Assembly: GCA_029288835.1 (NCBI GenBank) | Contig: JARIGN010000022.1 | Span: 1-36,855, forward strand | Length of the DNA stretch: 36,855 bases | From: Candidatus Kaiserbacteria bacterium | Lineage (GTDB): Bacteria; Patescibacteriota; Minisyncoccia; Phycocordibacterales; Phycocordibacteraceae | Direction: 5' to 3' | Part shown: positions 14,539 through 22,941 of the stretch, in pieces | How the letters are laid out: each line of letters starts with the position of its first letter | How positions within the stretch are numbered: position 1 is the stretch's first letter | The notes under the pieces: generated by a model | Seen by the model: the letters and a program-made list of their open reading frames with translations, nothing else | The model's database searches: none | Told to the model about the DNA's origin: nothing | Position numbers and translations under genes: made by a program

Positions 14539-14615
14539 GCGCGGTTAGCTCAGTTGGTTAGAGCGTCCCCTTGACGTGGGGAAGGTCGGGGATTCGAATT
14601 CCTCACCGCGCACCA
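14539..14615 (+). tRNA. tRNA-Val(GAC) with encoded CCA
   Basis: The acceptor arms GCGCGGT and ACCGCGC pair. The D-arm is TAGCTCAGTTGGTTAGAGC. The anticodon loop TTGACGT carries GAC, reading GUC/GUU. The T-loop TTCGAAT is normal. After discriminator A the genome encodes CCA, unlike the other four tRNAs here. Confidence 0.95.
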
Positions 14616-14662
14616 TAGTTAGTATCGACAACACAAAATCTCATCTTAATTAGTGGTATAAA

Positions 14663-14668
14663 TATAAT
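14663..14668 (+). promoter_or_regulatory. -10 of the 216-aa hypothetical gene
   Basis: TATAAT is 13 bases before the ATG at 14682, in a strongly AT-rich stretch; a TATAAA lies just upstream. The leader would be about seven bases with no Shine-Dalgarno. Confidence 0.4.
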
Positions 14669-14681
14669 ACTAATTAAGAAT

Positions 14682-15332
14682 ATGAAAAAATCAGAAAAAT
14701 GGATTCTTATTCTGGTTCTCTTTTTCTTAGTTGCAGCGGGAAGCGCAGCATATTATTCTTCCCAAAAGTCGATTGCGAAAAATACTTCAGGGCATTCTAT
14801 CTCTCCTAAAGTTACTACGGATTTTTATGCAACAACGTCAATAGATGCTCTTTCGCGTGTGCAGTCGATAGTACAAGCGCATACTGCTATTCCCGTTTTA
14901 TTTCCTGCAGTAGTTCCAGAATATTTTGCAACATCAGATCTTCCTACCATATCTATGTACGCCAGCACTACCGCGTATAGCATAGGTTTGGGTAATTCAG
15001 TCTGGTGTAATGGATTTCAAGAGAATTTTACGACTTGTCTACTAACATATAGTGCGAGAAGTGGCTCAATCAATCTCTCTGCATTAGATGCGCCGTTTAT
15101 ACAGGTAGATTTAGGTGGCGGTGTAAAAGGAGCTTATGAAAGCGTTAGCGGACAAGGAGGAGACGCAGGTCCTCCTGATGAGCTCATATGGGATTACAGG
15201 AACATCGTATATCACATTACTAGTTATCCATTTGACGATACAGTTAATCGGGCCCAGGAGCAGAAGGAGGACATAGATCTCGCTAAACTGATCCTACAGA
15301 AAGCAAAAGCCCTAAAGCTAAATAAAAGCTAG
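14682..15332 (+). CDS. hypothetical protein with N-terminal membrane anchor
   Basis: Not recognised. Residues 7-25 (WILILVLFFLVAAGSAAYY) are a membrane anchor or uncleaved signal, preceded by lysines, so the rest is probably outside the membrane. The outer part has two cysteines about ten residues apart (WCNGFQENFTTCLL) that may form a disulfide. The middle contains GVKGAYESVSGQGGDAGPP. Codon use is AT-rich compared with neighbouring DHH and tsaD genes, and it lies just downstream of tRNA-Val, which suggests acquired DNA. It ends inside a hairpin that may terminate it. Confidence 0.7.
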   Translation: MKKSEKWILILVLFFLVAAGSAAYYSSQKSIAKNTSGHSISPKVTTDFYATTSIDALSRVQSIVQAHTAIPVLFPAVVPEYFATSDLPTISMYASTTAYSIGLGNSVWCNGFQENFTTCLLTYSARSGSINLSALDAPFIQVDLGGGVKGAYESVSGQGGDAGPPDELIWDYRNIVYHITSYPFDDTVNRAQEQKEDIDLAKLILQKAKALKLNKS

Positions 15333-15352
15333 TTCTAATTGGGCTTTTGTCT
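15305..15352 (+). terminator. possible terminator of the 216-aa gene
   Basis: CAAAAGCCC and GGGCTTTTG pair around a 28-base apex that contains the stop codon and an inner AGCT/AGCT pairing. The T-run is short. Confidence 0.4.
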
Positions 15353-15361
15353 TAAATAGGC

Positions 15362-15373
15362 TATAAATAATGT
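15362..15373 (+). promoter_or_regulatory. -10 of the DHH gene (leaderless)
   Basis: TATAAA at 15362-15367 is exactly six bases before the ATG at 15374. No Shine-Dalgarno. Confidence 0.45.
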
Positions 15374-16240
15374 ATGGAATCAAGTCTGCCTATAAAAGTC
15401 TTCTATCACGGCGGCTGCCCGGACGGTTTCGGAGGCGCCTTTTCTGCGTGGAAGAAGTTTAGTGACAATGCCGAGTACTTCTCTGTTTCGTATGGCAAGC
15501 CTGTGCCTGCAGACCCAACCGGTGCAGAAGTCTATTTCATTGACTGCTGCTACACGCAGGAAGTGATGGATGACATTGTCTCAAAGGCAAAAAGCGTGAC
15601 CGTGCTCGACCACCACGAAGGCACGCAGAAGATCGTCGAGAGCATGCCACAGTATGTTTTTGATAATGACCGCTCGGGTTCAACGATTGCGTGGGGATAT
15701 TTTCATCCTGACGTGCCCACGCCGCAGCTCTTAAAATACGTAGAAGACGATGACCTCTTCCGCTTTGCAGACCCGGACACTCACGCCGTCGTTTCCTATC
15801 TTTCCGTTCAGCCATTCACCTTTGAATACTGGGATGAGGTAATGCAAAAGCTCGAAGACCCTGCTACACGCGAAGAATTTATTTCAAAGATCCGCACCTT
15901 CGGCGAATATTTTGAGATGCTTGCAGAGTTTGCAACCGAGCATGTGAAGCTCGTGTCCTTTGAAGGCTATGAGGTGACTTTTGCTACCGCTCACCCTTTC
16001 AAGCCGATGAAATCACTCGTTGGAAATCTTCTTGCAAAAAAGCACCCGCCATTTGCGCTTGTCGTGACGGCGCATCCTGAAGGATACGGGGTCTCCATTC
16101 GTGGTGATGGCAGCGTTGACGTATCAGCGATCGCACGAAAGTATGGCGGCAATGGCCATCATGACTCTGCCGGCTTTGCTATTCCGGCCGGTGGCCCGAT
16201 GCCCTGGAGCTTGATTGAGGATGAAAATACTCGCGATTGA
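15374..16240 (+). CDS. DHH/DHHA1-family phosphoesterase
   Basis: DHH phosphoesterases are metal-dependent hydrolases that cut short oligonucleotides, cyclic dinucleotides or related phosphodiesters. Visible motifs are FYHGGCPDGFGGAF (motif I), IDCCYT (II), VLDHHE at about residue 78 (III) and DDDLFRF (IV). The C-terminal DHHA1 motif is GGNGHHDSAGF. The 288-aa size suggests a nanoRNase-like or uncharacterised subgroup rather than RecJ; the substrate is unknown. Its last 26 bases overlap the TTG start of tsaD, so the two are co-transcribed and probably coupled. Confidence 0.8.
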   Translation: MESSLPIKVFYHGGCPDGFGGAFSAWKKFSDNAEYFSVSYGKPVPADPTGAEVYFIDCCYTQEVMDDIVSKAKSVTVLDHHEGTQKIVESMPQYVFDNDRSGSTIAWGYFHPDVPTPQLLKYVEDDDLFRFADPDTHAVVSYLSVQPFTFEYWDEVMQKLEDPATREEFISKIRTFGEYFEMLAEFATEHVKLVSFEGYEVTFATAHPFKPMKSLVGNLLAKKHPPFALVVTAHPEGYGVSIRGDGSVDVSAIARKYGGNGHHDSAGFAIPAGGPMPWSLIEDENTRD

Positions 16241-17456
16241 AACCTCGTGCGATGAGACTGCAGTAGCGATTCTTGAGGCGCAGTCTGATGAGGCATACCC
16301 TGCAGCGCACTTCACGGTCTTAAGCCAAGCACTCATATCGCAAATTGAAATTCACCGCGAGTACGGTGGCGTCTTTCCGGCCGTCGCAAAGCGTGAGCAT
16401 GCAAAAAATCTGGTGCCGCTCCTGGGCGCAGCTTTGGAAGAAGCTGAAATGCTGAAAGAAGATTTGCAAGTGGGACCCGAAGCTCTGTCAGAAGACCTAA
16501 AAGCAGAACTTAGCCGCATGCTCGAGCGCGAGCCAGACCTAGCCGAAGCCTTCCTCACCTTTCTTACTGAAACAGAGCGTCCTGCCATTGATGCAATAGC
16601 CGTGACCTATGGCCCTGGCCTGGCGCCTGCGCTTTGGGTAGGGGTTAACTTTGCGCAGGCGCTCGCCCTCGCTTGGAATATTCCGCTTGTGCCGGTGAAC
16701 CACATGGAAGGGCATTTTCTTGTGGGGCTTGCACAGGAAGTCACCGCTCCGGAGACCGAGCGACAAGTGCTTGAGCTCCCGCCCCTCGAGACCCCCATCC
16801 TTGGTCTCCTTATTTCCGGGGGCCATACCCAGCTTATGCTGATGGATCCATGGCTTTCGTACCGACTCCTCGGTGAGACCCGCGATGACGCCGTGGGTGA
16901 AGCGTTTGATAAGGTGGCGCGCATGATGGGCTTACCGTACCCAGGGGGTCCTGAAATTTCAAAGCTTGCTGCAAAGGTGCACGGTGGGGAAAAGAAATTC
17001 ACGCTTCCCCGCCCCATGCTTGATTCAGGTGATTTCAATTTTTCTTTTAGCGGCATAAAGACCGCGGTGCTGTACCTCATTCGTGCGTGGCAAAAAGAAA
17101 ATGCCGAAGAAGAGGTCTTGCTCGATTCTTTTCCAAAAGAAGCGCTCGCGCATGAGTTTGAGAATGCCGTGACCGAAGTACTCCTAGCAAAAACTGTACG
17201 CGCTTTGGAAGAGACAGAGGCTCAGACGCTCGTGCTAGGCGGCGGTGTGTCTGCAAATAAGCATATTCAAGAGTCTTTTCGAACCATGCTTACAGAGAAA
17301 TTTCCGTACGTCGATTTTTATGTTCCTCCCGCAGGTCTCACGGGCGATAACGCGGTCATGATAGGGATCGCCGGTTTTTATCGCGCTGTGCGAAAGGAAT
17401 TTGTTGAGCCAGGAACTGTTGGAGCAGACGGAAACCTCTCCCTAAGCGCCACGTGA
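16215..17456 (+). CDS. tsaD: tRNA threonylcarbamoyladenosine transferase TsaD
   Basis: TsaD transfers threonylcarbamoyl to A37 of ANN-decoding tRNAs, with TsaB and TsaE. The N-terminal MKILAIETSCDETAVA, the metal-binding HMEGH near residue 162, and the phosphate loops GLLISGGHTQL and LVLGGGVSANKHI are all present. It is about 70 residues longer than E. coli TsaD; much of this is an insertion after LVPLLGAALEEAEM (about 40 residues, acidic) before IDAIAVTYGPG. The TTG at 16215 has GGAG five bases upstream; the ATG at 16221 gives the family-typical N-terminus and is equally possible. It follows the DHH gene with overlap and is convergent with an unknown gene. Confidence 0.93.
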   Translation: MRMKILAIETSCDETAVAILEAQSDEAYPAAHFTVLSQALISQIEIHREYGGVFPAVAKREHAKNLVPLLGAALEEAEMLKEDLQVGPEALSEDLKAELSRMLEREPDLAEAFLTFLTETERPAIDAIAVTYGPGLAPALWVGVNFAQALALAWNIPLVPVNHMEGHFLVGLAQEVTAPETERQVLELPPLETPILGLLISGGHTQLMLMDPWLSYRLLGETRDDAVGEAFDKVARMMGLPYPGGPEISKLAAKVHGGEKKFTLPRPMLDSGDFNFSFSGIKTAVLYLIRAWQKENAEEEVLLDSFPKEALAHEFENAVTEVLLAKTVRALEETEAQTLVLGGGVSANKHIQESFRTMLTEKFPYVDFYVPPAGLTGDNAVMIGIAGFYRAVRKEFVEPGTVGADGNLSLSAT

Positions 17457-17488
17457 TACCTGTTTTAAAATAATTGAGGAATAAAAAG

Positions 17489-17509
17489 AAAAGCTCTTGC
17501 GAGCTTTTT
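17489..17509. terminator. bidirectional terminator after tsaD
   Basis: AAAAGCTC and GAGCTTTT pair over TTGC, with an extra T after it and an A-rich run before it. It serves convergent tsaD and the 174-aa gene. Confidence 0.7.
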
Positions 17510-17525
17510 AGAATTGATGAAATGC

Positions 17526-18050
17526 TTAGGTAGCTCGTCGCGGACCCGCGATGACGCGCGTCTGCTTTTCCCACGTCACTTCGCCCCGTCGCGCAGAGAA
17601 AATCTCGCGCTTGTTGTTACGGGTCCTCACGCCATGAATTCCCGCTTCGCTGAAGCAGATATTCGGGCGGTCGAGGAACAGCCCCGAATAGAGTTCACGC
17701 ATCTCATGCTCCAGCATGAGACCCAGATGGAGCACGCCGGCGAAACGGTCTGGCCCGAGATCTCTCTCGAAGAGAGAGTCATTGGCGTAGTCATTCAGGT
17801 GATAGAGGTCTACCTCAAACGGAAAAGACAGTCTGCCCCGCCGTTCGTCGAGTGAAACGCCCACATCGGGCATCACGACCACCCGCTCGTTGCGCCGCAC
17901 GAATTCGTGCAGCTTGAACCCTTTTTCGCCAGGGACAAAGACCCCCGTACGGTCATAGGTCAAAAGAGCGCTGCCCGGCGTCAGTCTGGTGACGGACTTG
18001 GGCTGCGGCATGGCGAGTATCTTGGCAGTTCCCCGCTCTGGATTTTTCAC
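17526..18050 (-). CDS. hypothetical soluble protein (174 aa)
   Basis: Not recognised. The GTG start is supported by AAAGGA six bases upstream and by a good promoter further up. The product has no signal peptide or membrane segment. It contains VVVMPDVGVSLDERRG, FEVDLYHLNDYAND and an HLGLMLEHEMRELY helix. The C-terminal third is basic (RTRNNKREIFSARRGEVTWEKQTR) and might bind nucleic acid (inference). It is divergent from valS and shares the 100-base gap with that gene's promoter. Confidence 0.65.
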   Translation of the reverse strand: MKNPERGTAKILAMPQPKSVTRLTPGSALLTYDRTGVFVPGEKGFKLHEFVRRNERVVVMPDVGVSLDERRGRLSFPFEVDLYHLNDYANDSLFERDLGPDRFAGVLHLGLMLEHEMRELYSGLFLDRPNICFSEAGIHGVRTRNNKREIFSARRGEVTWEKQTRVIAGPRRAT

Positions 18051-18079
18051 GTCATTCCTTTCTGTAAGGTCTGGAGGAG

Positions 18080-18107
18080 ATTGTACTATATTTATCTATA
18101 TTGTAAA
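18080..18107 (-). promoter_or_regulatory. promoter of the 174-aa gene
   Basis: Read on the minus strand, TTTACA (18107-18102) is 16 bases from TACAAT (18085-18080). The leader of about 25 bases carries AAAGGA before the GTG start. Confidence 0.6.
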
Positions 18108-18134
18108 TAACCTGCTGATTAATCCCTGTTTTCC

Positions 18135-18149
18135 TGCTATAGTCAATGT
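18135..18149 (+). promoter_or_regulatory. extended -10 promoter, leaderless valS
   Basis: TG-C-TATAGT at 18135-18143, six bases, then ATG at 18150. The predicted transcript starts on the initiation codon. Confidence 0.55.
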
Positions 18150-20363
18150 ATGAGTGCTGAGAGCGCCGACCGAAATTCCTCTGCGCGTGCCGAGGGATTA
18201 GAAAAGTTCACCAAACCATACGACCCGGTGGAGACCGAGCAGCGTATGTATGCTGGATGGCAGGAAGGCGAAGCCGGCAAGAAAAGGGGCGGCTACTTTA
18301 ACCCGGACAACCTGCCGGAAGAACTGACCGCACAAAACGGCAAGCCGTTTACCATTATCATGCCGCCGCCAAACGCAAACGGCAGCCTTCATGCCGGCCA
18401 TGCGGTATTCGTCGCTATCCAAGACCTCATCACCCGCTTCCGACGCATGCAAGGATACCGCGCGCTCTGGCTTCCCGGAGCCGACCATGCAGGCTTTGAA
18501 ACGCAGGTGGTCTATGAACGACAGCTCGAAAAGGAAGGGCGCTCACGTTTTGGTATGGACCCCGACCAGCTCCGCGATGAAATCATGGCCTTTACGCTCC
18601 ACAACAAGTCCTTCATGGAAGGACAGCTTCGCGAGCTTGGCGCGAGCTGCGACTGGAGTCGAGAGAAATTTACCCTTGATCCTGAAATCCGAAAGATTGT
18701 GTATGGCACCTTTGAGCAGCTTCACAAAGATGGCTTGCTCTATCGCGGCAAGCGCAGCATTAACTGGTGCTGGAAGCATCAGACTTCCCTTTCAGACCTC
18801 GAAACCGAAAGCACCGAGGAAAATTCTCCTTTCTATTATTTCAACTATGGTCCCTTTACTATCGGTACCGTGCGTCCCGAAACAAAGTTTGGCGACAAGT
18901 ATGTCGTGATGCATCCCGATGATAAGCGCTATGCAGAATGGAAGCATGGGGATACCTTTGAGACCGAATGGATCAATGGACCAATCACCGCGACCGTCAT
19001 TAAGGATGAAGCAGCGAATATGGAAATGGGCACGGGCGTGATGACTATCACCCCATGGCATAGCGCTATCGACTTTGATATTGCGAAACGCCATAACCTC
19101 GACATGGAACAGATCATTGGCTGGGATGGGAAGCTTCTGCCGATCGCCGGAGAGTTCGCCGGCATGCGCATCGCTGCGGCGCGCCCGCTCATTGCGAAAA
19201 AACTCGAAGAGAAAGGCCTGCTCGTAAAGACCGACACGGAATACAAGAACGCTGTGAAGCGCTGCTATAAGTGCAATACCGTCATCGAGCCGCAGATAAA
19301 AGACCAGTGGTTTGTTTCCATGAAGCCGCTTGCACAAAAAGCGATCGAGGCAATAGAGCGCGACGAGGTTGTCTTCTATCCCGAGCACTACAAGAAGATC
19401 GTGCTCCACTGGCTCACGAACATCGAAGACTGGAATATTTCCCGCCAGATCGTCTGGGGTATCCCTATACCTGCATGGTATCGTGGTGATGAAATAGCGG
19501 TGGGTGAAGAACCGCCTGCAGCAGATGATGGTAAAGGCGAATGGATCAAAGACCCGGACACGTTCGACACCTGGTTCTCTTCCGGGCAGTGGCCGTATGC
19601 GACACTCGGCTACCCTGCTGGTGAAGATTTCAAGAATTTCTACCCTACGCAGGTCATGGAAACCGCTGGTGAAATCATTTTCTTCTGGGTGGCGCGCATG
19701 ATCATGCTCGGAATCTATCGTACTGGCCAGGTTCCTTTTAAGGACGTCTACCTCCACGGGCTCGTGGTCGCAAAAGATGGCTCAAAGATGAGCAAGAGTA
19801 AAGGCAATGTCATTAGCCCAATCGAGCTCGCAGAAAAGTATGGCACCGACGCGCTTCGCATGGGCCTCATCATCGGGAACACCCCGGGCACCTCAACTGC
19901 CTTGTATGAAGACAAGATCAAGGCTTATAAGCACTTTGCAAACAAGCTCTGGAATATTGCGCGCTTTATTTTTGATAACTCACACGAGCAGCAACAGGCC
20001 GGCACTCTTCCTCCTGCACCCGAGACGGACGCCGACCGTGCCCTCTGGGACGAAATGACCGCACTTACGGCAGATGTGACAAAAGATCTGGAAGAATATC
20101 GCTTCTATATGGCGGGAGAAAAGCTCTACCAGTATGGCTGGCATCGCCTCGCGGACGAGATCATTGAAGAATCGAAAACTATTTTTGCTGCTTCTTCAAC
20201 TGACGTATCAGACCCAGCTGCATACTCTCGTCGTGCAACGCTTCGCCTACTCCTCTCCCAGCTCCTTAAAATGCTTCACCCGTTCATGCCCTTTGTCACT
20301 GAAGAAATCTGGTGTGCAATGCCCGAGCATACGGCAAAACTCATCGTTACACCTTGGCCATAG
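18150..20363 (+). CDS. valS: valyl-tRNA synthetase, short form
   Basis: ValRS charges tRNA-Val, and this window also carries tRNA-Val(GAC). Class I signatures are NANGSLHAGHA near residue 80 (HIGH) and SKMSKSKGN near 545 (KMSKS). The ValRS-like GADHAGFETQ, RSINWCWKHQTSLSDLE and the Cys pair CYKCNTVIEPQIKDQWF are present, as is the editing-domain region between about 220 and 340. The anticodon-binding helical domain ends with FMPFVTEEIWCAMPE, and the protein stops soon after at LIVTPWP. At 737 aa it lacks the C-terminal coiled coil of typical bacterial ValRS. prsW follows after 23 bases. Confidence 0.92.
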   Translation: MSAESADRNSSARAEGLEKFTKPYDPVETEQRMYAGWQEGEAGKKRGGYFNPDNLPEELTAQNGKPFTIIMPPPNANGSLHAGHAVFVAIQDLITRFRRMQGYRALWLPGADHAGFETQVVYERQLEKEGRSRFGMDPDQLRDEIMAFTLHNKSFMEGQLRELGASCDWSREKFTLDPEIRKIVYGTFEQLHKDGLLYRGKRSINWCWKHQTSLSDLETESTEENSPFYYFNYGPFTIGTVRPETKFGDKYVVMHPDDKRYAEWKHGDTFETEWINGPITATVIKDEAANMEMGTGVMTITPWHSAIDFDIAKRHNLDMEQIIGWDGKLLPIAGEFAGMRIAAARPLIAKKLEEKGLLVKTDTEYKNAVKRCYKCNTVIEPQIKDQWFVSMKPLAQKAIEAIERDEVVFYPEHYKKIVLHWLTNIEDWNISRQIVWGIPIPAWYRGDEIAVGEEPPAADDGKGEWIKDPDTFDTWFSSGQWPYATLGYPAGEDFKNFYPTQVMETAGEIIFFWVARMIMLGIYRTGQVPFKDVYLHGLVVAKDGSKMSKSKGNVISPIELAEKYGTDALRMGLIIGNTPGTSTALYEDKIKAYKHFANKLWNIARFIFDNSHEQQQAGTLPPAPETDADRALWDEMTALTADVTKDLEEYRFYMAGEKLYQYGWHRLADEIIEESKTIFAASSTDVSDPAAYSRRATLRLLLSQLLKMLHPFMPFVTEEIWCAMPEHTAKLIVTPWP

Positions 20364-20386
20364 AGTATACTTAAAGGAACGCTCCT

Positions 20387-21097
20387 ATGGACGTGTCCTT
20401 TACCGCCATCCTCTATTCTGTCGCAGCAGGCATCCTTCCGCCGCTCATTTGGCTGTACCTTATGCTTCGCGAGGACAAACGCTGCCCTGAGCCGCGCGCG
20501 CTCATTTTCATTGCCTTTGTCGCAGGAATGTTTGCGGTGGTGCTCGCGGCTTTTTCCGAATACACTATTACTCCTTTTCTTCCCGACGGCTTACCAGTCA
20601 TCTTTACATGGGCAACCATAGAGGAAGTACTAAAATACGGTGTCGCAGCCCTCTTTATACTTTGGAATCGCGCCGTTGATGAGTCATTGGATCTTGTTAT
20701 CTATATGATTACTGTTGCGCTTGGTTTTGCTGCACTTGAAAATGCCTTGTTCCTGCTTACGCCATTTGGTCACGGCCAGTTTGCCGATGGACTTATGACC
20801 GATAACTTACGATTCTTTGGTTCAACATTACTTCACGTCGTGGCCTCATCAGCGATTGGTTTCGCCCTCGCGTTTTCGTACAAACAGAAGCGATGGATAC
20901 GCGCACTCTCAGCAGCAAGCGGACTTATCCTCGCCATTGCATTGCATACACTCTTTAACTTTTTTATAATTACAGAGAACGGCTCGCAGACCATTGTTGC
21001 ATTCTTTTTCGTGTGGGCTGGCGTGGTTGTGTTCTTCGCGTTATTTGAAGTCCTTAAATATTTCAGATATCGCAACCTTCCACCAAACGCGTGCTAA
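20387..21097 (+). CDS. PrsW-family intramembrane protease
   Basis: PrsW-type proteins are multi-span membrane metalloproteases; in Bacillus PrsW performs site-1 cleavage of an anti-sigma factor. Characteristic motifs are ATIEEVLKYG (the EE motif) near residue 77, GFAALENALFL, LLHVVASSAIGFAL and the final ALHTLFNFFI. Seven or so hydrophobic segments can be counted. Its target here is unknown and no anti-sigma factor is nearby. A TATACT lies 15 bases before the ATG, so it may have its own start site 23 bases after valS, besides read-through. Confidence 0.85.
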   Translation: MDVSFTAILYSVAAGILPPLIWLYLMLREDKRCPEPRALIFIAFVAGMFAVVLAAFSEYTITPFLPDGLPVIFTWATIEEVLKYGVAALFILWNRAVDESLDLVIYMITVALGFAALENALFLLTPFGHGQFADGLMTDNLRFFGSTLLHVVASSAIGFALAFSYKQKRWIRALSAASGLILAIALHTLFNFFIITENGSQTIVAFFFVWAGVVVFFALFEVLKYFRYRNLPPNAC

Positions 21098-21138
21098 GTG
21101 CATGCTAGACTGTACCAATACTTTAAATTTTATTTCCT

Positions 21139-21702
21139 ATGGCAATTAAAAAGCGTTCATTCTTCGAAAGACTTTCTGGTGGCGGTACGCCTGGTGCAGA
21201 ATACGACTCTTTTGATGACGACTTTCTTCCCCAGACTCCTGCCCGCCGTGTGATGCCTGGCCAGCCAGTGAGCCAGCCACTCCCTACGAGAAGTGCCGCT
21301 CCCATGCCACAGCCAATGCCGGTGCAGCAGCCAGCTGCTCCTGCCCACCAGCTTTTTGATGATGAACCGATGGAAGGCCAGCTTCCGGTTGACGTGTACC
21401 AGACCCCAAGCGAGATCGTTATCCGCACCTTCATCGCAGGCGTTCGTCCCGACGAAATTAATGTCTCCATTAGTCGCGATATGGTCACTATTGAGGGTAC
21501 CCGCGAAGAACACACCTCCATTGCGGAAAGCGACTATTTCCACAACGAGCTCTTTTGGGGCTCTTTTTCACGCACTATCCTCCTTCCGCAGGAAATTGAT
21601 GTCGAAAACTCCTCTGCTGGAGCTAAAGATGGTCTTCTCACCATCATCCTTCCAAAGCTCGATAAGGCGCGCCAAACCAAGCTTCGTGTGAAGACGGCGT
21701 AG
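21139..21702 (+). CDS. Hsp20/alpha-crystallin small heat shock protein
   Basis: Small heat shock proteins hold unfolding proteins in oligomeric shells. The alpha-crystallin domain covers residues about 85-187, with LPVDVYQTPSEIVIRTFIAGV, VTIEGTREEHT and SFSRTILLPQEIDVENSSAG. The C-terminal end DKARQTKLRVKTA lacks an evident IxI/V motif. The N-terminal 80 residues are unusual: FFERLSGGG, an acidic patch, then a Pro/Gln/Met-rich linker (PMPQPMPVQQPAAPAHQ). It is convergent with the DUF2914 protein, with 18 bases between, and no strong terminator is seen. Confidence 0.88.
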   Translation: MAIKKRSFFERLSGGGTPGAEYDSFDDDFLPQTPARRVMPGQPVSQPLPTRSAAPMPQPMPVQQPAAPAHQLFDDEPMEGQLPVDVYQTPSEIVIRTFIAGVRPDEINVSISRDMVTIEGTREEHTSIAESDYFHNELFWGSFSRTILLPQEIDVENSSAGAKDGLLTIILPKLDKARQTKLRVKTA

Positions 21703-21720
21703 TTTTTCAGGTTTTTAGCT

Positions 21721-22938
21721 TTAAAGTGTTTCTTCCTGAAGTGGTGGCTTAGTGTCTACTTGCTGTACGACAAACATAACCTGACCGATCACCTGCCCAG
21801 ATAGGGTTTCGATAGAGACGCGGTATTTGCCGGGTGTAAGGTTTGAAAGAGTTGAATAGCCACGATAGCCCCCATCTCTGCCACCTTGTATGGAGAAAAC
21901 AATTTCTGCACGCTGCTGCCACCGATGGATCTGCGGGTTATACCATTCCCATTTGTGGATAATTGCCGTTGAAAAAGAAGTCGGTGCAAAGACAGAACTG
22001 AACACAGAAAGTGATTCTCCAGGCGAGATATGCACCACTTGGAGCTGCTCCCATGGCGTATGCGCACGAAAATCATTGAGGAAACCGCGCCAACCAGTTT
22101 CGGCATTTACATTCATGGCCTCCTCCTGTACCACATATCCACTCGCTTGGTGAGTGACCGAATGATAGATGCCAACCTGACTTAGTGAAAGCGGCAGCGG
22201 AGGTATGGCTCCACCAAAATAGGAGGCACAGATAGCAAGCGCAATAACTAATGCTCCTGCAAGTGTTCGCCAGAAATGTTCCCGGAAGCGGTGCCACCCG
22301 GCGAGCGCAAGGCAAAGCAGGTATAGGGCATAAATACCGAGTGCCACCGCTGTGCTCTCGAGGAATGTGCTTGCGCTAATTGTATGCAGCTGCGTCGGAA
22401 GCGCATAGATAACAAAGGCATAGAGACCAAAAAAGAAGACGAGGTTTCTAAAGACCAGCTGCTCGCGGTACTTGCGGAGGAATTCATTTCCAACAAAGAG
22501 TACGATGAGTATCAGTACGAAGGGCCAGCTTGCCACCAAGGCAGCACTTTTCGTATAGAAAATAAGGCAGCCGCTTAAGGTACCGCCGACGGTGAACTGT
22601 GCAGCAAGAGAAAGCACCACGCGCAGCGAGCGTAAGAACCAGCCCTCTTCCTCCCTTCGTACAAAGAGATAATGGGCGCCGATTGAGGCAAAAAATGCCA
22701 CGACCAGATAGCTTCCATACAGATAGACCGCGGAAGTCACCGGTAGCGGCGCAACCGTAAAGAGGTCCGTTATAAAGCCAAGAATAAATATAGGCGCTGA
22801 AATATGGCGCTCGTTCTTTCGAAGCCAATTGAGCACGCGCTGTATCGTTCCAAGCACGCCTTTTGCAGGCGTTCCTTCCTGCTGGATTTCTTCCTGTTCT
22901 ATAGCGTCCAGCTTCTCTGTGCCGTCATCATTGTTCAC
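21721..22938 (-). CDS. multi-span membrane protein with C-terminal DUF2914-like domain
   Basis: The first 50 residues are acidic and cytoplasmic. Residues about 50-250 contain six to eight hydrophobic segments. The C-terminal part, with IIHKWEWYNPQIHRWQQ, SIQGGRDGGYRGYSTLSNL and PGKYRVSIETLSGQVIG, resembles DUF2914, a beta-rich domain of unknown function that would face outwards. The only plausible start in this frame is GTG at 22938, three bases after the 3' end of tRNA-Phe on the same strand. The mRNA may therefore arise by tRNA 3' processing and be effectively leaderless. Confidence 0.65.
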   Translation of the reverse strand: MNNDDGTEKLDAIEQEEIQQEGTPAKGVLGTIQRVLNWLRKNERHISAPIFILGFITDLFTVAPLPVTSAVYLYGSYLVVAFFASIGAHYLFVRREEEGWFLRSLRVVLSLAAQFTVGGTLSGCLIFYTKSAALVASWPFVLILIVLFVGNEFLRKYREQLVFRNLVFFFGLYAFVIYALPTQLHTISASTFLESTAVALGIYALYLLCLALAGWHRFREHFWRTLAGALVIALAICASYFGGAIPPLPLSLSQVGIYHSVTHQASGYVVQEEAMNVNAETGWRGFLNDFRAHTPWEQLQVVHISPGESLSVFSSVFAPTSFSTAIIHKWEWYNPQIHRWQQRAEIVFSIQGGRDGGYRGYSTLSNLTPGKYRVSIETLSGQVIGQVMFVVQQVDTKPPLQEETL

Positions 22939-22941
22939 AAG

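Noticed and set aside
18792-19757. 321-aa minus-strand ORF opposite valS
   Set aside because: Fully inside valS, which has strong family motifs; the antisense product has no coherent motif or start signal.
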